Of a stretch of DNA of 64,000 nt, positions 19,281 to 27,054 are shown piece by piece. The translations under genes were made by a program, and so were the position numbers. Location: positions 1 through 64,000 of the forward strand of contig JACKCM010000005.1 of NCBI GenBank assembly GCA_020634035.1, given 5' to 3'. This stretch comes from Candidatus Obscuribacterales bacterium. Lineage in GTDB: Bacteria; Cyanobacteriota; Vampirovibrionia; Obscuribacterales; Obscuribacteraceae. Numbering within the stretch: position 1 is the stretch's first letter; the number at the start of each line of letters is the position of its first letter. The notes beneath the pieces are model-generated. The model was not told the origin of the DNA, made no database searches, and worked only from the letters and a program-made list of their open reading frames with translations.

Positions 19281-20462
19281 TTGTCGGAAGCAGAAGCATC
19301 AAAAAAAGATTCGGATTCTGCGGTGACCATTCCTGAGAATGGTCTGGTCAAGCTCATGTATCTATTTAAACTGGCGAAGACCGGTCGCCAGGCTGTATTC
19401 CTTGCCGCCTTTCTTTTCTCGGTGGTTACTTTTCTTCCTTTATTTGTTCTATCGATAGTAAGTGGCACCGAGTTCGGCGGTAGAGTGGAGATGCCGGTCT
19501 ATAAAGACTCGATCACACTCTCTCGTGATCTTCTGGTGGCACCTATTTTAATTCTCTCCGATTTAGCGATTCGTCCATGGATGGCGAAGTCTATCGAGCG
19601 CTTCGAGAGCATGATCGCAATAGAAAGCCTTGACAGTTTCAAGACTATGGTCGCCCGGGTGTTTGCCGTGCGCAATTCTATGGTGGCGGATGTGATACTG
19701 CTTACTTTCTCTTTCATTCTGGCTATTTTAGGCACCGGGCTCACCTTCGCCATCGACGCCTCGAGCTGGCATATAGACTCGGTCACCGGCTCTCTTACAC
19801 CGGCTGGTTGTTACAACGCCTTTTTCAGTCAGCCTTTATTTCGCTTCATCGTCATGAGCTGGATCTTCGATTATATTCTCTGGGTCTATTTCCTCTTCAG
19901 AGTATCCAGCTATCGGCTCAGAGTAATCGCCACCCATCCCGATGGCGTCGGGGGCTTGAGCTTTATCAGAATTACCCAGGCCCAGTACGGCATCGCCGCC
20001 TTCGCGTTGTCTTGTGCTGTCTGCGGTGTGACAGCGCAGGCGGTGCACTATCTGCATATGAAGCTCGAGTCCTTTGCAGATATGGGGCTGCTTTTTCTCG
20101 TGTTGATGCTGATTGTTTTTGCCGGGCCGTTACTGGCATTTACGCCTCAGTTGCTCAACTGCAAGATGAGCGGCACTTTTACCTATGGAAAGTTAGTCGG
20201 CCAACTCAATCGCGATTTTGCCGGGCGCTGGCTCGGCGACGAGAAGACCCGGGACGACAAACTGATAGACACCGGCGACCCCTCCGCTCTTGCCGATATG
20301 AACGGCGGATACGAAGCGGTTATGAACATGCGACCGGTACTATTCGACCGAACTTTCCTGGTCGGTTATATTGTCGTCATCTGTCTTCCGGCACTGCCTC
20401 TGGTGGCGTCGGTGATTCCGCTCAAGTCTTTGCTCAAGCAGATCTTCGACGCGCTTATGTAA
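19281..20462 (+). CDS. hypothetical multi-pass membrane protein
   Basis: The 393-residue protein begins at TTG (MSEAEAS) with AAGG upstream, and has six or seven hydrophobic segments: near residues 36-58, 75-90, 133-157, 195-215, 233-252, 262-282 and a last one near 360-385. Acidic and basic loops separate them. No transporter or enzyme signature was recognised. The start is uncertain because a second frame overlaps there. It ends 17 bases before the convergent hemQ gene. Confidence 0.7.
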   Translation: MSEAEASKKDSDSAVTIPENGLVKLMYLFKLAKTGRQAVFLAAFLFSVVTFLPLFVLSIVSGTEFGGRVEMPVYKDSITLSRDLLVAPILILSDLAIRPWMAKSIERFESMIAIESLDSFKTMVARVFAVRNSMVADVILLTFSFILAILGTGLTFAIDASSWHIDSVTGSLTPAGCYNAFFSQPLFRFIVMSWIFDYILWVYFLFRVSSYRLRVIATHPDGVGGLSFIRITQAQYGIAAFALSCAVCGVTAQAVHYLHMKLESFADMGLLFLVLMLIVFAGPLLAFTPQLLNCKMSGTFTYGKLVGQLNRDFAGRWLGDEKTRDDKLIDTGDPSALADMNGGYEAVMNMRPVLFDRTFLVGYIVVICLPALPLVASVIPLKSLLKQIFDALM

Positions 20463-20478
20463 GATCGCTGTCTAGCGC

Positions 20479-21333
20479 TCAGGCAGGCTGCAATTGGTTG
20501 AGGGCAGGAACAGTCTCACCGGCAAGGTAGACATCGAGCTGATCGAGCGAGAACTGCACACCCGAGTAGAAATCGCCAAAGATTCCGTATTTCGAGCTGG
20601 CTTCGTCGAAGCGCATTTCATAGATGAGCTTCTTGAAAACCAGCGGATCATCGGCATAGAGGTCTACGCCCCATTCATATTTATCGAAGCCGATAGAGCC
20701 GGATATAACCTGGGTGACAAGACCATGATATTTGCGGCCGATTTTGCCGTGGTCCAGCATCAGCTTGCCGCGCTCTTCGAAAGGCAGGGTGTACCAGTTG
20801 ACTTCTTCGCCCCGTTTTTTGTCCATCGGATAGAAACAGACATAACGTCTCTGGGGAACCGGCGCCCAGAGCCGACCGGCATGACGGGGATTTTTCTCTT
20901 GCTCTTTCAAGAGTTCGTCGAAAGCTTCGGTCCATTCGGGTGTATAGGGCTTCAGTCCACGCTCTTGCAAGGTGGTGTGGATCTTGCCGGTGGCGTCATA
21001 GAGCCCGAGCTCCAGGATAGACACATAAGAGCCCGCCGGTTTCAGGTACTGCATCAAGCGGGTTTTGTTGAAAGTGGTCTGGGCATGGGCAAGACCGTCA
21101 TAGTCTTTGCTGTAATGAGTGAGCATCAGGTCGCCTTTATGACCGACCAATTGAGCCAGTGACAGATCGGCGTTTTCGTCTTTTTTCAAAGAATCGAGCG
21201 CCTGGTGAGCTTCTCTGGCGATCTCCTGCTGTTCGCTTTTATCCAGCCGGTCCCAGACCAGCCTATCGAAATCGAACATCCGGTGGAGGATCCACCAGCT
21301 CTCCAGGGATTCAGGAACGTCGGGATTACGCAT
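20479..21333 (-). CDS. hemQ: coproheme decarboxylase (chlorite-dismutase family, HemQ/ChdC)
   Basis: This enzyme converts coproheme III to heme b with peroxide, the last step of the coproporphyrin-dependent heme pathway, in the cytoplasm. The 284-residue sequence carries the family hallmarks: RYVCFYPMDKKRG with Y168 at the place of the reactive tyrosine, WYTLPFEERGKLMLDHGKIGR with H195 at the heme-ligand position, then ISGSIGFDKYEWGVDL and YEMRFDEASSKYG. AGGAG stands eight bases before ATG 21333. The N-terminal ~75 residues are longer than in many homologues. It is unlinked to other heme genes here. Confidence 0.93.
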   Translation of the reverse strand: MRNPDVPESLESWWILHRMFDFDRLVWDRLDKSEQQEIAREAHQALDSLKKDENADLSLAQLVGHKGDLMLTHYSKDYDGLAHAQTTFNKTRLMQYLKPAGSYVSILELGLYDATGKIHTTLQERGLKPYTPEWTEAFDELLKEQEKNPRHAGRLWAPVPQRRYVCFYPMDKKRGEEVNWYTLPFEERGKLMLDHGKIGRKYHGLVTQVISGSIGFDKYEWGVDLYADDPLVFKKLIYEMRFDEASSKYGIFGDFYSGVQFSLDQLDVYLAGETVPALNQLQPA

Positions 21334-21459
21334 AGAGATTACTCCTGTGACTTCTCGCCAGTGGTTAGATATTCTGGCATCTCGAGATGATAGCAGATAG
21401 CCCGGTTCGGGGAGTTATCGAGATGATCTCTTTTACCAATTTATTAATAAGAGCCGGGG

Positions 21460-22389
21460 TCAATGCTTCGAGCCGCCGTCTTTTGTTTGCTTGCGATCGA
21501 AGTGATATTCGAAGAGATCTTCGATGGAATTGTCGCCTTCTCCAGGCGGTCCCATGAAAGTGAAGCGGGTGATATCCTCTGCCTTCTTAAATGCGGGCAC
21601 TTCGAATTTGCTGCTTTCTATCTGCGTTTTCCTCAAGCTTTTGATCTCATAGACTTTCATCCACTTCGAATCTGATTTCAGGCTCTCCCGATACTCGACC
21701 AGAAGCGGAAAACCCATTTGAGGCGGATAGAAAAAGTTCTGCGAATAGCCAATGGTCAAAGATGCCGGTATCTTGAACTTTTGGGTGACGGTAATGCGCA
21801 GTATCGGCAAAGGATGGTTTCTATAACCTTCTATGATCTGGCTGTCATAGCCCATATATTTGGTTTTGCCTTTTATCTTGTTGACCGTGTGTTGCATCAA
21901 ATCGGTCTGCAGGACCCGGGTAAAGGGATAGGGCTTTTTAGTGTCCCAGACAAAGAGCGACTGGTTTTCTCGATTGATGAAATAGACCTTGTCCCAGGGC
22001 GGTTTGTGCACACTTTGAATGATGCCGTTGTCGACATAGGCGTATTCTCGGTTGCAATAGATTTTTGTTTTCCCGAAAACCTCGCTGTCCGAGACGAGTT
22101 CAAGCACATCCTCCATGGTGGCTTTCTCGTTTTTGGCTGCGGGCTCTTTTAGAGGCTCGGATTCGGATTCAGATACGGGCTTAGCTTGAGGCTTGCTATC
22201 AGGTGCTTTTGTCTTCTTACCATCCGCTTGCTTACCGGCGCTTTCGTCCGGCTTCGTTCTGTTCGCCGAAGCAGTCGAAGATGTCGAAGCGGTCGAAGCG
22301 GGAAGATCCGGATGCTCTGCCCGGCATCCGTGGCAGAGAACCAGAATCAAGATGAAGACTTTAGACCATGACTGCTTCCAGCTTTTCAT
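21460..22389 (-). CDS. DUF1571-like lipoprotein
   Basis: The N-terminus (KSWKQSWSKVFILILVLCHGC) is a lipoprotein signal with Cys about 22. A low-complexity Ser/Thr/Ala/Lys/Pro linker of roughly 65 residues follows, then a beta-rich domain with ILRITVTQKFKIPASLTIGY and MGFPLLVEYRESLKS. This resembles DUF1571/LolA-like lipoprotein-sorting folds (a family guess, not certain). Its start overlaps the end of the PARP-type zinc-finger gene by 29 bases, so the two are probably co-translated. Confidence 0.7.
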   Translation of the reverse strand: MKSWKQSWSKVFILILVLCHGCRAEHPDLPASTASTSSTASANRTKPDESAGKQADGKKTKAPDSKPQAKPVSESESEPLKEPAAKNEKATMEDVLELVSDSEVFGKTKIYCNREYAYVDNGIIQSVHKPPWDKVYFINRENQSLFVWDTKKPYPFTRVLQTDLMQHTVNKIKGKTKYMGYDSQIIEGYRNHPLPILRITVTQKFKIPASLTIGYSQNFFYPPQMGFPLLVEYRESLKSDSKWMKVYEIKSLRKTQIESSKFEVPAFKKAEDITRFTFMGPPGEGDNSIEDLFEYHFDRKQTKDGGSKH

Positions 22390-22903
22390 AGTCCGCTTCG
22401 GATAGACCGGTGCTGTTCTTTCTGATCTCTTCGATCATGTCCTCAGGCGAACCGTTGCTGAATTTAGTGCTGCAGTTGGGATGGGCGAAGCCTTTCTTGC
22501 CGAAGCCCCCTTCCATCTCGGGTTCGATATAGACATTGACCCTGAGGTCGCCTTTTTCTATCTTCTCTTTGCAATCTATGCAAGAGCTGCGTCCGGTCTT
22601 GGCATATTCGGCAAAGGGGCTGCGCTGGGCCGGGGCCGGCTTTTCGTCGGCGGCTTTCTTGGCAAGCGCAATCAGCTCTTCTCTTTCCGGCACTTCAATC
22701 TCTATTTCATCGAGGGTATCGAGCAAGATGTCCGACTTTTTCTTGGCGGCACACTTCAGGTGGTGCCAGCGGTATCCCATCTCGCCGTCCATAAACGGGT
22801 TGGGAGCCTCTTCTCCGAAGCGAAGTTCGCCTTTCTCTATCTTGCCCTTACATGTTTTGCAGCTTGCTCTGCTGGATCTTGCCGGTTCAATTGTGTGCGC
22901 CAT
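22361..22903 (-). CDS. protein with two PARP-type zinc fingers
   Basis: The start is ATG 22903, with AGGAG nine bases upstream; a GTG two codons earlier is too close to the site. The 180-residue protein has two PARP/DNA-ligase-III-type fingers. The first has C15, C18, H48 and C51, with CKTCKGKIEKGELRF and YRWHHLKC. The second has C108, C111, H141 and C144, with SSCIDCKEKIEKGDLRV and GFAHPNC. A charged linker with EIEIEVPEREELIALAKK joins them. In eukaryotes such fingers recognise DNA nicks and ends. No catalytic domain is attached, so this is a stand-alone double finger. It is upstream of, and overlaps, the DUF1571-like lipoprotein gene. DNA binding is inferred from the fold only. Confidence 0.85.
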   Translation of the reverse strand: MAHTIEPARSSRASCKTCKGKIEKGELRFGEEAPNPFMDGEMGYRWHHLKCAAKKKSDILLDTLDEIEIEVPEREELIALAKKAADEKPAPAQRSPFAEYAKTGRSSCIDCKEKIEKGDLRVNVYIEPEMEGGFGKKGFAHPNCSTKFSNGSPEDMIEEIRKNSTGLSEADYEKLEAVMV

Positions 22904-22986
22904 TTCCACCTGCTCCTGCTTCTCGACAAATTCTTGAATTTTTGAATTCTAGCACTACGATTGCGCTTCTACATTAGCGGACACTG

Positions 22987-24273
22987 TCAGTAGTCGAAGA
23001 CGATACAAGATTCTTTTTGATCGACCGTATAGGGACGGTCGAAGATCTTTGGTCCGATTAGAAGAAACTGCAAGGTCGGTGCAAAACTTACTTTTACATA
23101 CTTTTTGTGAATCGGTCCGACCACAACCTTGTCGGCGATGTTCTTCTTCTCGCCGTCGACTTTGATCTCGAGCAGTTTATAGAACTGCGGCGGCATCACG
23201 ATGCCGTCCACGGCACAGCCGGTATCGAAACAGGCTTTGACCTTGTGATCATTGACCTCCATGTCCACCAGCATAAGCTCACCCATGCGCTTGAAGGGCA
23301 GTTTGAATCGATCTTGATAGTCAGCTGTTTTTATCTCGTTTTTAGAAACCGGCTTCTTATCCGGCTTTGACTCTTTGTAGAGGTCGTCGACTTGATATGG
23401 ATCTCTCGAGATGATCTCGATCTTGTCTTCTGGGGATCTATAAGGCGCCCGGGTCAGCCGGATATAGAAAGGATCAATCATGTAATTGTATTCTTTGAAA
23501 AAATTCTGACCGACTACACTTACACCAGGCTCGTTGGTGGCAAGGATGTTGACCCTGCGGGTAATATCATGCACGGTCAGCTCCACCCGGCACAATCTGC
23601 CCCGGGTGATACCATGGGGCCTTCGTATCGGCACCGGCTGTGCTTTTGACAGCGTGCCTTTGGATAACAAACCGGGATAGTCGGCGGTGCTCAGGGTACA
23701 AATAGACGCTCCGGTGTCGAAGATCATCTTCACGTCTTTGCCGTTGATTTTTGCCTTTACTTGCAAGTGTCCGTTTTCATGACTGTAAGGAATGCGCGAC
23801 TTCGCCGGCAGCTCTTTCCATTCTGCTTCGGTGATGCTGTTCTCTTTGATCATCTGATTCAGCTTTTCCAGATTGGAAAGCGTCTTTGGAGCAGACTTCG
23901 TTTTTCTTGCGGTAACAGCAATTTTGTTCTGTTTTAAAAATAACTCCGGGCTGGCAAGATAAGCTGCCGCCAGCTTAGCTTCTTTGGTGCCGGGATAATG
24001 TTCGGCTATATGGGTGAACACGCGATGGGCTTGGTCTCTGGCGTTTAAGCCGACATAGCAGAGACCGAGATAATAGCTTGCCCTGGCTCCGTATTCACGC
24101 TTGGCCAGAGGATAAAACAGTCTTGCCGCGTTTGAATAATCTTGCTTGTCGAACAGCGCTTTGGCCTGGTCGAAAGCATCTTCTGCCAGGGCCGGTAGCG
24201 AAGTTATAGAAGAAAACAGGGCAAGAAGCAGAATTAGATGGCGGTGACTTTTGCCGAATTTGCCTTTCTTCAG
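22987..24273 (-). CDS. secreted single-chain tandem retropepsin-like aspartyl protease
   Basis: Two aspartyl-protease halves lie in one chain: MIFDTGASICTLS with D186 and ACFDTGCAVDGIV with D350, each preceded by the beta strands of the clan AA fold. The frame has no ATG, GTG or TTG until 24021, but extends upstream to a clear signal peptide (KKGKFGKSHRHLILLLALFSS) and a TPR-like stretch. I therefore place the start at CTG 24273, two bases after the stop of the 24276-24506 gene, with GGAG about 11 bases upstream. If that is wrong the gene begins at GTG 24021 and lacks export. Residues ~35-115 are TPR-like. It is probably periplasmic, and activity and substrate are unknown. Confidence 0.75.
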   Translation of the reverse strand: MKKGKFGKSHRHLILLLALFSSITSLPALAEDAFDQAKALFDKQDYSNAARLFYPLAKREYGARASYYLGLCYVGLNARDQAHRVFTHIAEHYPGTKEAKLAAAYLASPELFLKQNKIAVTARKTKSAPKTLSNLEKLNQMIKENSITEAEWKELPAKSRIPYSHENGHLQVKAKINGKDVKMIFDTGASICTLSTADYPGLLSKGTLSKAQPVPIRRPHGITRGRLCRVELTVHDITRRVNILATNEPGVSVVGQNFFKEYNYMIDPFYIRLTRAPYRSPEDKIEIISRDPYQVDDLYKESKPDKKPVSKNEIKTADYQDRFKLPFKRMGELMLVDMEVNDHKVKACFDTGCAVDGIVMPPQFYKLLEIKVDGEKKNIADKVVVGPIHKKYVKVSFAPTLQFLLIGPKIFDRPYTVDQKESCIVFDY

Positions 24274-24275
24274 GG

Positions 24276-24506
24276 CTAGGGCATCTCCATGCCGCGCTCC
24301 AGCATGTACCAGACACTGTCGTCGGGGGCTGCGGGGTCGGAGCCGTCAATCTTCTTGAGCAGGGCGAGAACACCATCGGTGGGATAGAGCGCCGTCTTTT
24401 CTCTAAAAGTAAAAGAGGTCAACTCGGGGTTGCTAGCCATCACAGCAACCTGGATCTCTTTGCAGTTGAGCCTCGAAAGCTCGGCCATGATATCGTTTTC
24501 AGACAC
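24276..24506 (-). CDS. hypothetical 76-residue protein
   Basis: The start is GTG 24506 with AGGAG six bases upstream. The product is mostly helical and acidic, with no membrane segment: MAELSRLNCKEIQVAVMASN, then a C-terminal part ending SVWYMLERGMEMP. No family is recognised. It is the first gene of the minus-strand unit that continues into the aspartyl protease with two bases between. Confidence 0.6.
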   Translation of the reverse strand: MSENDIMAELSRLNCKEIQVAVMASNPELTSFTFREKTALYPTDGVLALLKKIDGSDPAAPDDSVWYMLERGMEMP

Positions 24507-24550
24507 CTTCGTCTCCTATCCTCTCGGTAATTTATATATAGAATCATATT

Positions 24551-24574
24551 GACCCGGTTTGATTCAACCGGGTC
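24551..24574. promoter_or_regulatory. perfect 9-bp inverted repeat in divergent promoter
   Basis: GACCCGGTT and AACCGGGTC face each other across TGATTC, between the start of the 24276-24506 gene and sdpR. It has no T-run, so it is more likely an operator or a hairpin in a leader than a terminator. Confidence 0.4.
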
Positions 24575-24651
24575 TTGGCACTGGACCGTAATTATTAAGC
24601 CGGTATAAACGAAGTCAAGGGAACAGGTCTGGTCTGGGTAGAATAGTATAG

Positions 24652-24667
24652 TTAGCAATTTAGCTAA
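24652..24667. promoter_or_regulatory. putative SdpR/ArsR operator
   Basis: TTAGC and GCTAA form a perfect palindrome around AATTTA, 30 bases upstream of the regulator start and next to an AT-rich TATAGT box. ArsR-family proteins bind such palindromes and repress their own operon; this is inference from position and symmetry. Confidence 0.45.
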
Positions 24668-24696
24668 ATACAAAACCAAAACCAAAACGGAGTTTT

Positions 24697-24999
24697 GTGG
24701 TGAACAAAGTCTATCGAGCCCTGGCTGACCCGACGCGCAGAAAAATTCTCGAGTTGCTTCGGCAAAGAGATCACACTGCCGGCGAACTGGCAGAGCATTT
24801 TTCTTTTGCCAAGCCGACTTTGTCGAGGCATTTTGCAGTATTGAAGGAAGCCGATTTGATAGACGGAGAGAAATCCGGAACGGTTATTACATATAAGCTC
24901 AATATGAGCGTTCTAGAGGAGGCGCTGCTCGGCTTGATGAACAACTTTCAGATAGAGCCGGAAGCTGTCGTGAAATATGGAAAAGAGAAGAGAAGTTGA
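24697..24999 (+). CDS. sdpR: ArsR-family autorepressor, SdpR-like
   Basis: The 100-residue winged-helix repressor starts at GTG with ACGGAG upstream. It has the ALADPTRRKILELL opening of the SdpR subgroup and the recognition helix region SFAKPTLSRHFAVLKEADL. No Cys-rich metal site is seen, which also points to SdpR rather than a metal sensor. The end overlaps sdpI by 23 bases. In Bacillus the pair controls immunity to the SDP killing peptide. Confidence 0.85.
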   Translation: MVNKVYRALADPTRRKILELLRQRDHTAGELAEHFSFAKPTLSRHFAVLKEADLIDGEKSGTVITYKLNMSVLEEALLGLMNNFQIEPEAVVKYGKEKRS

Positions 25000-25687
25000 T
25001 GTTCGTCTGGGTTTAACTATATCCGGTGTCATAGTTCTCACTATGCTGGCTCTATCGGCCTATGCCTGGTACCAGTTGCCCGCCGATGTCTCTATCCCCA
25101 TTCACTGGGGCATAAACGGTGAAGCCGACGGCTTTGCAGGCAAGCCACTGGCATTGCTGGTGATACCGGCAGTGACGGCGATTATATCGGCTCTACTGGC
25201 GGTGGTACCTCTGGTAGAACCGCGTAAAAGTCATCTGGGCAGATCTGAAAAGGCTTATCTAATCTGCTGGATCGGCAGTCTTTTGATGGAGTTCATCGCC
25301 CATGTCTGCATAGTGCTGACCGCTCTTTCTGTGAATGTTCCTGTAATGCAGGTTATTTGCGGCTCCATAGCAATACTGTTTATGGTGCTCGGTAACTATA
25401 TGGGCAAAGTCAGAAGCAACTATCACTTCGGAGTGCGAACTCCCTGGACTCTCGAAAGCGAGTATTCCTGGGGCAAAACCCACCGTTTGAGCGGCTGGCT
25501 GTTTTTCTTCACCGGGCTTGCCACTTTGTTGGTCTGTCCCCTGGCACCGGGTCCGGTGATAATCTATGTAATGCTCGGTGGCACACTTGTGACGGTGGCG
25601 GCTTCTGTCATCTATTCATACTTGATGTGGAAGCAGGATCCGCAGAGAAAGTCCGATGAATCTAATAGAGACCCTCGGCTCTCATAG
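24977..25687 (+). CDS. sdpI: SdpI-family immunity-like membrane protein
   Basis: The 236-residue protein has six membrane segments and the family signature IPIHWGINGEADGFAGKP (DUF1648 part) followed by the SdpI block FGVRTPWTLESEYSWGKTH. In Bacillus subtilis SdpI gives immunity to the secreted toxin SdpC and signals to SdpR. No toxin or processing gene is seen nearby, so here it may serve defence against others or envelope stress. Translation is coupled to sdpR by overlap, and the 3' end overlaps the convergent hydroxylase gene by 26 bases. Confidence 0.88.
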   Translation: MEKRREVDVRLGLTISGVIVLTMLALSAYAWYQLPADVSIPIHWGINGEADGFAGKPLALLVIPAVTAIISALLAVVPLVEPRKSHLGRSEKAYLICWIGSLLMEFIAHVCIVLTALSVNVPVMQVICGSIAILFMVLGNYMGKVRSNYHFGVRTPWTLESEYSWGKTHRLSGWLFFFTGLATLLVCPLAPGPVIIYVMLGGTLVTVAASVIYSYLMWKQDPQRKSDESNRDPRLS

Positions 25688-26216
25688 ATTGCAGGTCAGC
25701 CTCGCGGGCATTGGCATGGGTGCCGAGGATATAGTCAGCTAGAGGAAAGACCACATTGAAGTTTCTGTCCGGGTATTTATGATGCAGATAGTGATACCTG
25801 GCCAGAAACTTATAAATCGGCCAGTTACTGAATGGTTTCTGCTCCGGTTTGTGCATCTCCAGATGGATTTTGTTCCAGATCCAGTGATGGGCTGTAACAG
25901 TGCCGATTAAAATAAGCGCGCCTTTCCAGGAGAAGAGCGCCAGAACAAGCGCCACAGGAAGGGCTTTAATCGGCGCCTTGCGTACTGTGAGCCTTATCTC
26001 TTTGTCCTCGCCCGGCGGCACCGGCTCGTCGGAAAATATCTTCAGATAGTGTTTGTGGTGCGTTATGGCATGGGCTTCGAAAGTGCGCTTGAATGAAGCG
26101 CTGCGCCTGCTGAGGAAGTTCTGTTTATGCATCAGTCTGCTGTGAACCTGATGTTCGACAAAAGACATGAAAATGCAACAAATGACTATCCAACCGCCAA
26201 TTTCGACTAGCAACAT
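25662..26216 (-). CDS. fatty-acid-hydroxylase/sterol-desaturase family protein
   Basis: The 184-residue membrane protein has the histidine boxes of the di-iron family: EHQVHSRLMH, HAITHHKHY, HHWIWNKIHLEMH and HYLHHKYPDRNF, with a membrane segment at the start (VIVCCIFMSF-like) and one or two in the middle. Members hydroxylate or desaturate lipids using O2. The substrate cannot be told from the sequence. AAGGA lies ten bases before ATG 26216. Confidence 0.85.
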   Translation of the reverse strand: MLLVEIGGWIVICCIFMSFVEHQVHSRLMHKQNFLSRRSASFKRTFEAHAITHHKHYLKIFSDEPVPPGEDKEIRLTVRKAPIKALPVALVLALFSWKGALILIGTVTAHHWIWNKIHLEMHKPEQKPFSNWPIYKFLARYHYLHHKYPDRNFNVVFPLADYILGTHANAREADLQSMRAEGLY

Positions 26217-26309
26217 ATTTACTGAATCCTTGACTCTTTCGAGCCCTTAGCCGGAGCTTTGCAGGAGGAGCTTAGTCCGTATCAGGTAGCAAAGTCAATC
26301 TATAATTCT

Positions 26310-26984
26310 TTACTTTAGTTCAGTCGAATTGGCGGGAACTAATTTCTTGTAGCTCGCGTCGGCGACCGCGGCAAGAAATGCACGCTCATATCTCCTCAAC
26401 TCAGAAGAGTTGCCTTCCAGAAAGAGATAGCCGCATCCGCACGCACTTGGTGCGTCCGGCAGAACCACCAGAACCTCGCGCTTGCTCTTGCGTCCTGCCC
26501 CATCGAGAAATTTGAGCCTGCCTAGAAGAACGGTTCTGTTCCTGTCTTCACCGGCTGCATCGCGTACTTCCCAGGTGCATCGGTCTATGTCCATCATCGC
26601 CCCTTTTCTGGTGAGGGCTCCACCAAATACGAAACAGAAGCAGAGAACGTCGAATATGGGGCTGTCGTCCCGGTCTTTGCCAGGCAAGCCGCGAAAGTTA
26701 AGCTCTCGAAAGGCAGCTCCACCCAGATCCTCGTTAAGAATAGTCTCTAACTTTTCTATATCATCCGGACGGAAGCTCTCGTCGGTCTCTTCATAACAGA
26801 TCATGGCCAGGCAGTCAGGTGCCTGAAATTCGAGATATCCGTAAGGTAATTTAGGCAATCTCGGCAATTTCGCCGCATCCGCAGAGGCTGTGGAGTCCGT
26901 AGAGTTAGGAGAGGATTCGAAACCATCAGGAAGGGTCATCTCTTCGATGATTCCATGGTTCAGAATTTTTTCCGCTGCGTTCAC
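26310..26984 (-). CDS. hypothetical protein
   Basis: The 224-residue soluble protein starts at GTG 26984, chosen because GGAGG lies seven bases upstream. It opens with a Ser/Thr-rich tract and has a hydrophobic core strand DVLCFCFVFGGALTRKG and a Cys pair (ACGCGYLF). No family is recognised. A 70-base gap separates it from the larger gene upstream on the same strand, so the two may be co-transcribed. Confidence 0.6.
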   Translation of the reverse strand: MNAAEKILNHGIIEEMTLPDGFESSPNSTDSTASADAAKLPRLPKLPYGYLEFQAPDCLAMICYEETDESFRPDDIEKLETILNEDLGGAAFRELNFRGLPGKDRDDSPIFDVLCFCFVFGGALTRKGAMMDIDRCTWEVRDAAGEDRNRTVLLGRLKFLDGAGRKSKREVLVVLPDAPSACGCGYLFLEGNSSELRRYERAFLAAVADASYKKLVPANSTELK

Positions 26985-27054
26985 GGTTTTGCCTCCGCTC
27001 TGCTTTTAAAAGATTTTATCCCTACAGTCTACTTCATGCTTCCTTATATCTTAT

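Noticed and set aside
19808..20530. Plus-strand 240-codon frame overlapping the membrane protein gene
   Set aside because: Arg-rich shadow in another frame of the real membrane-protein gene.
24541..24580. tRNA-like arm (GGTTTGATTCAACC)
   Set aside because: It is a 24-base palindrome without acceptor or anticodon stems; treated as an inverted repeat.
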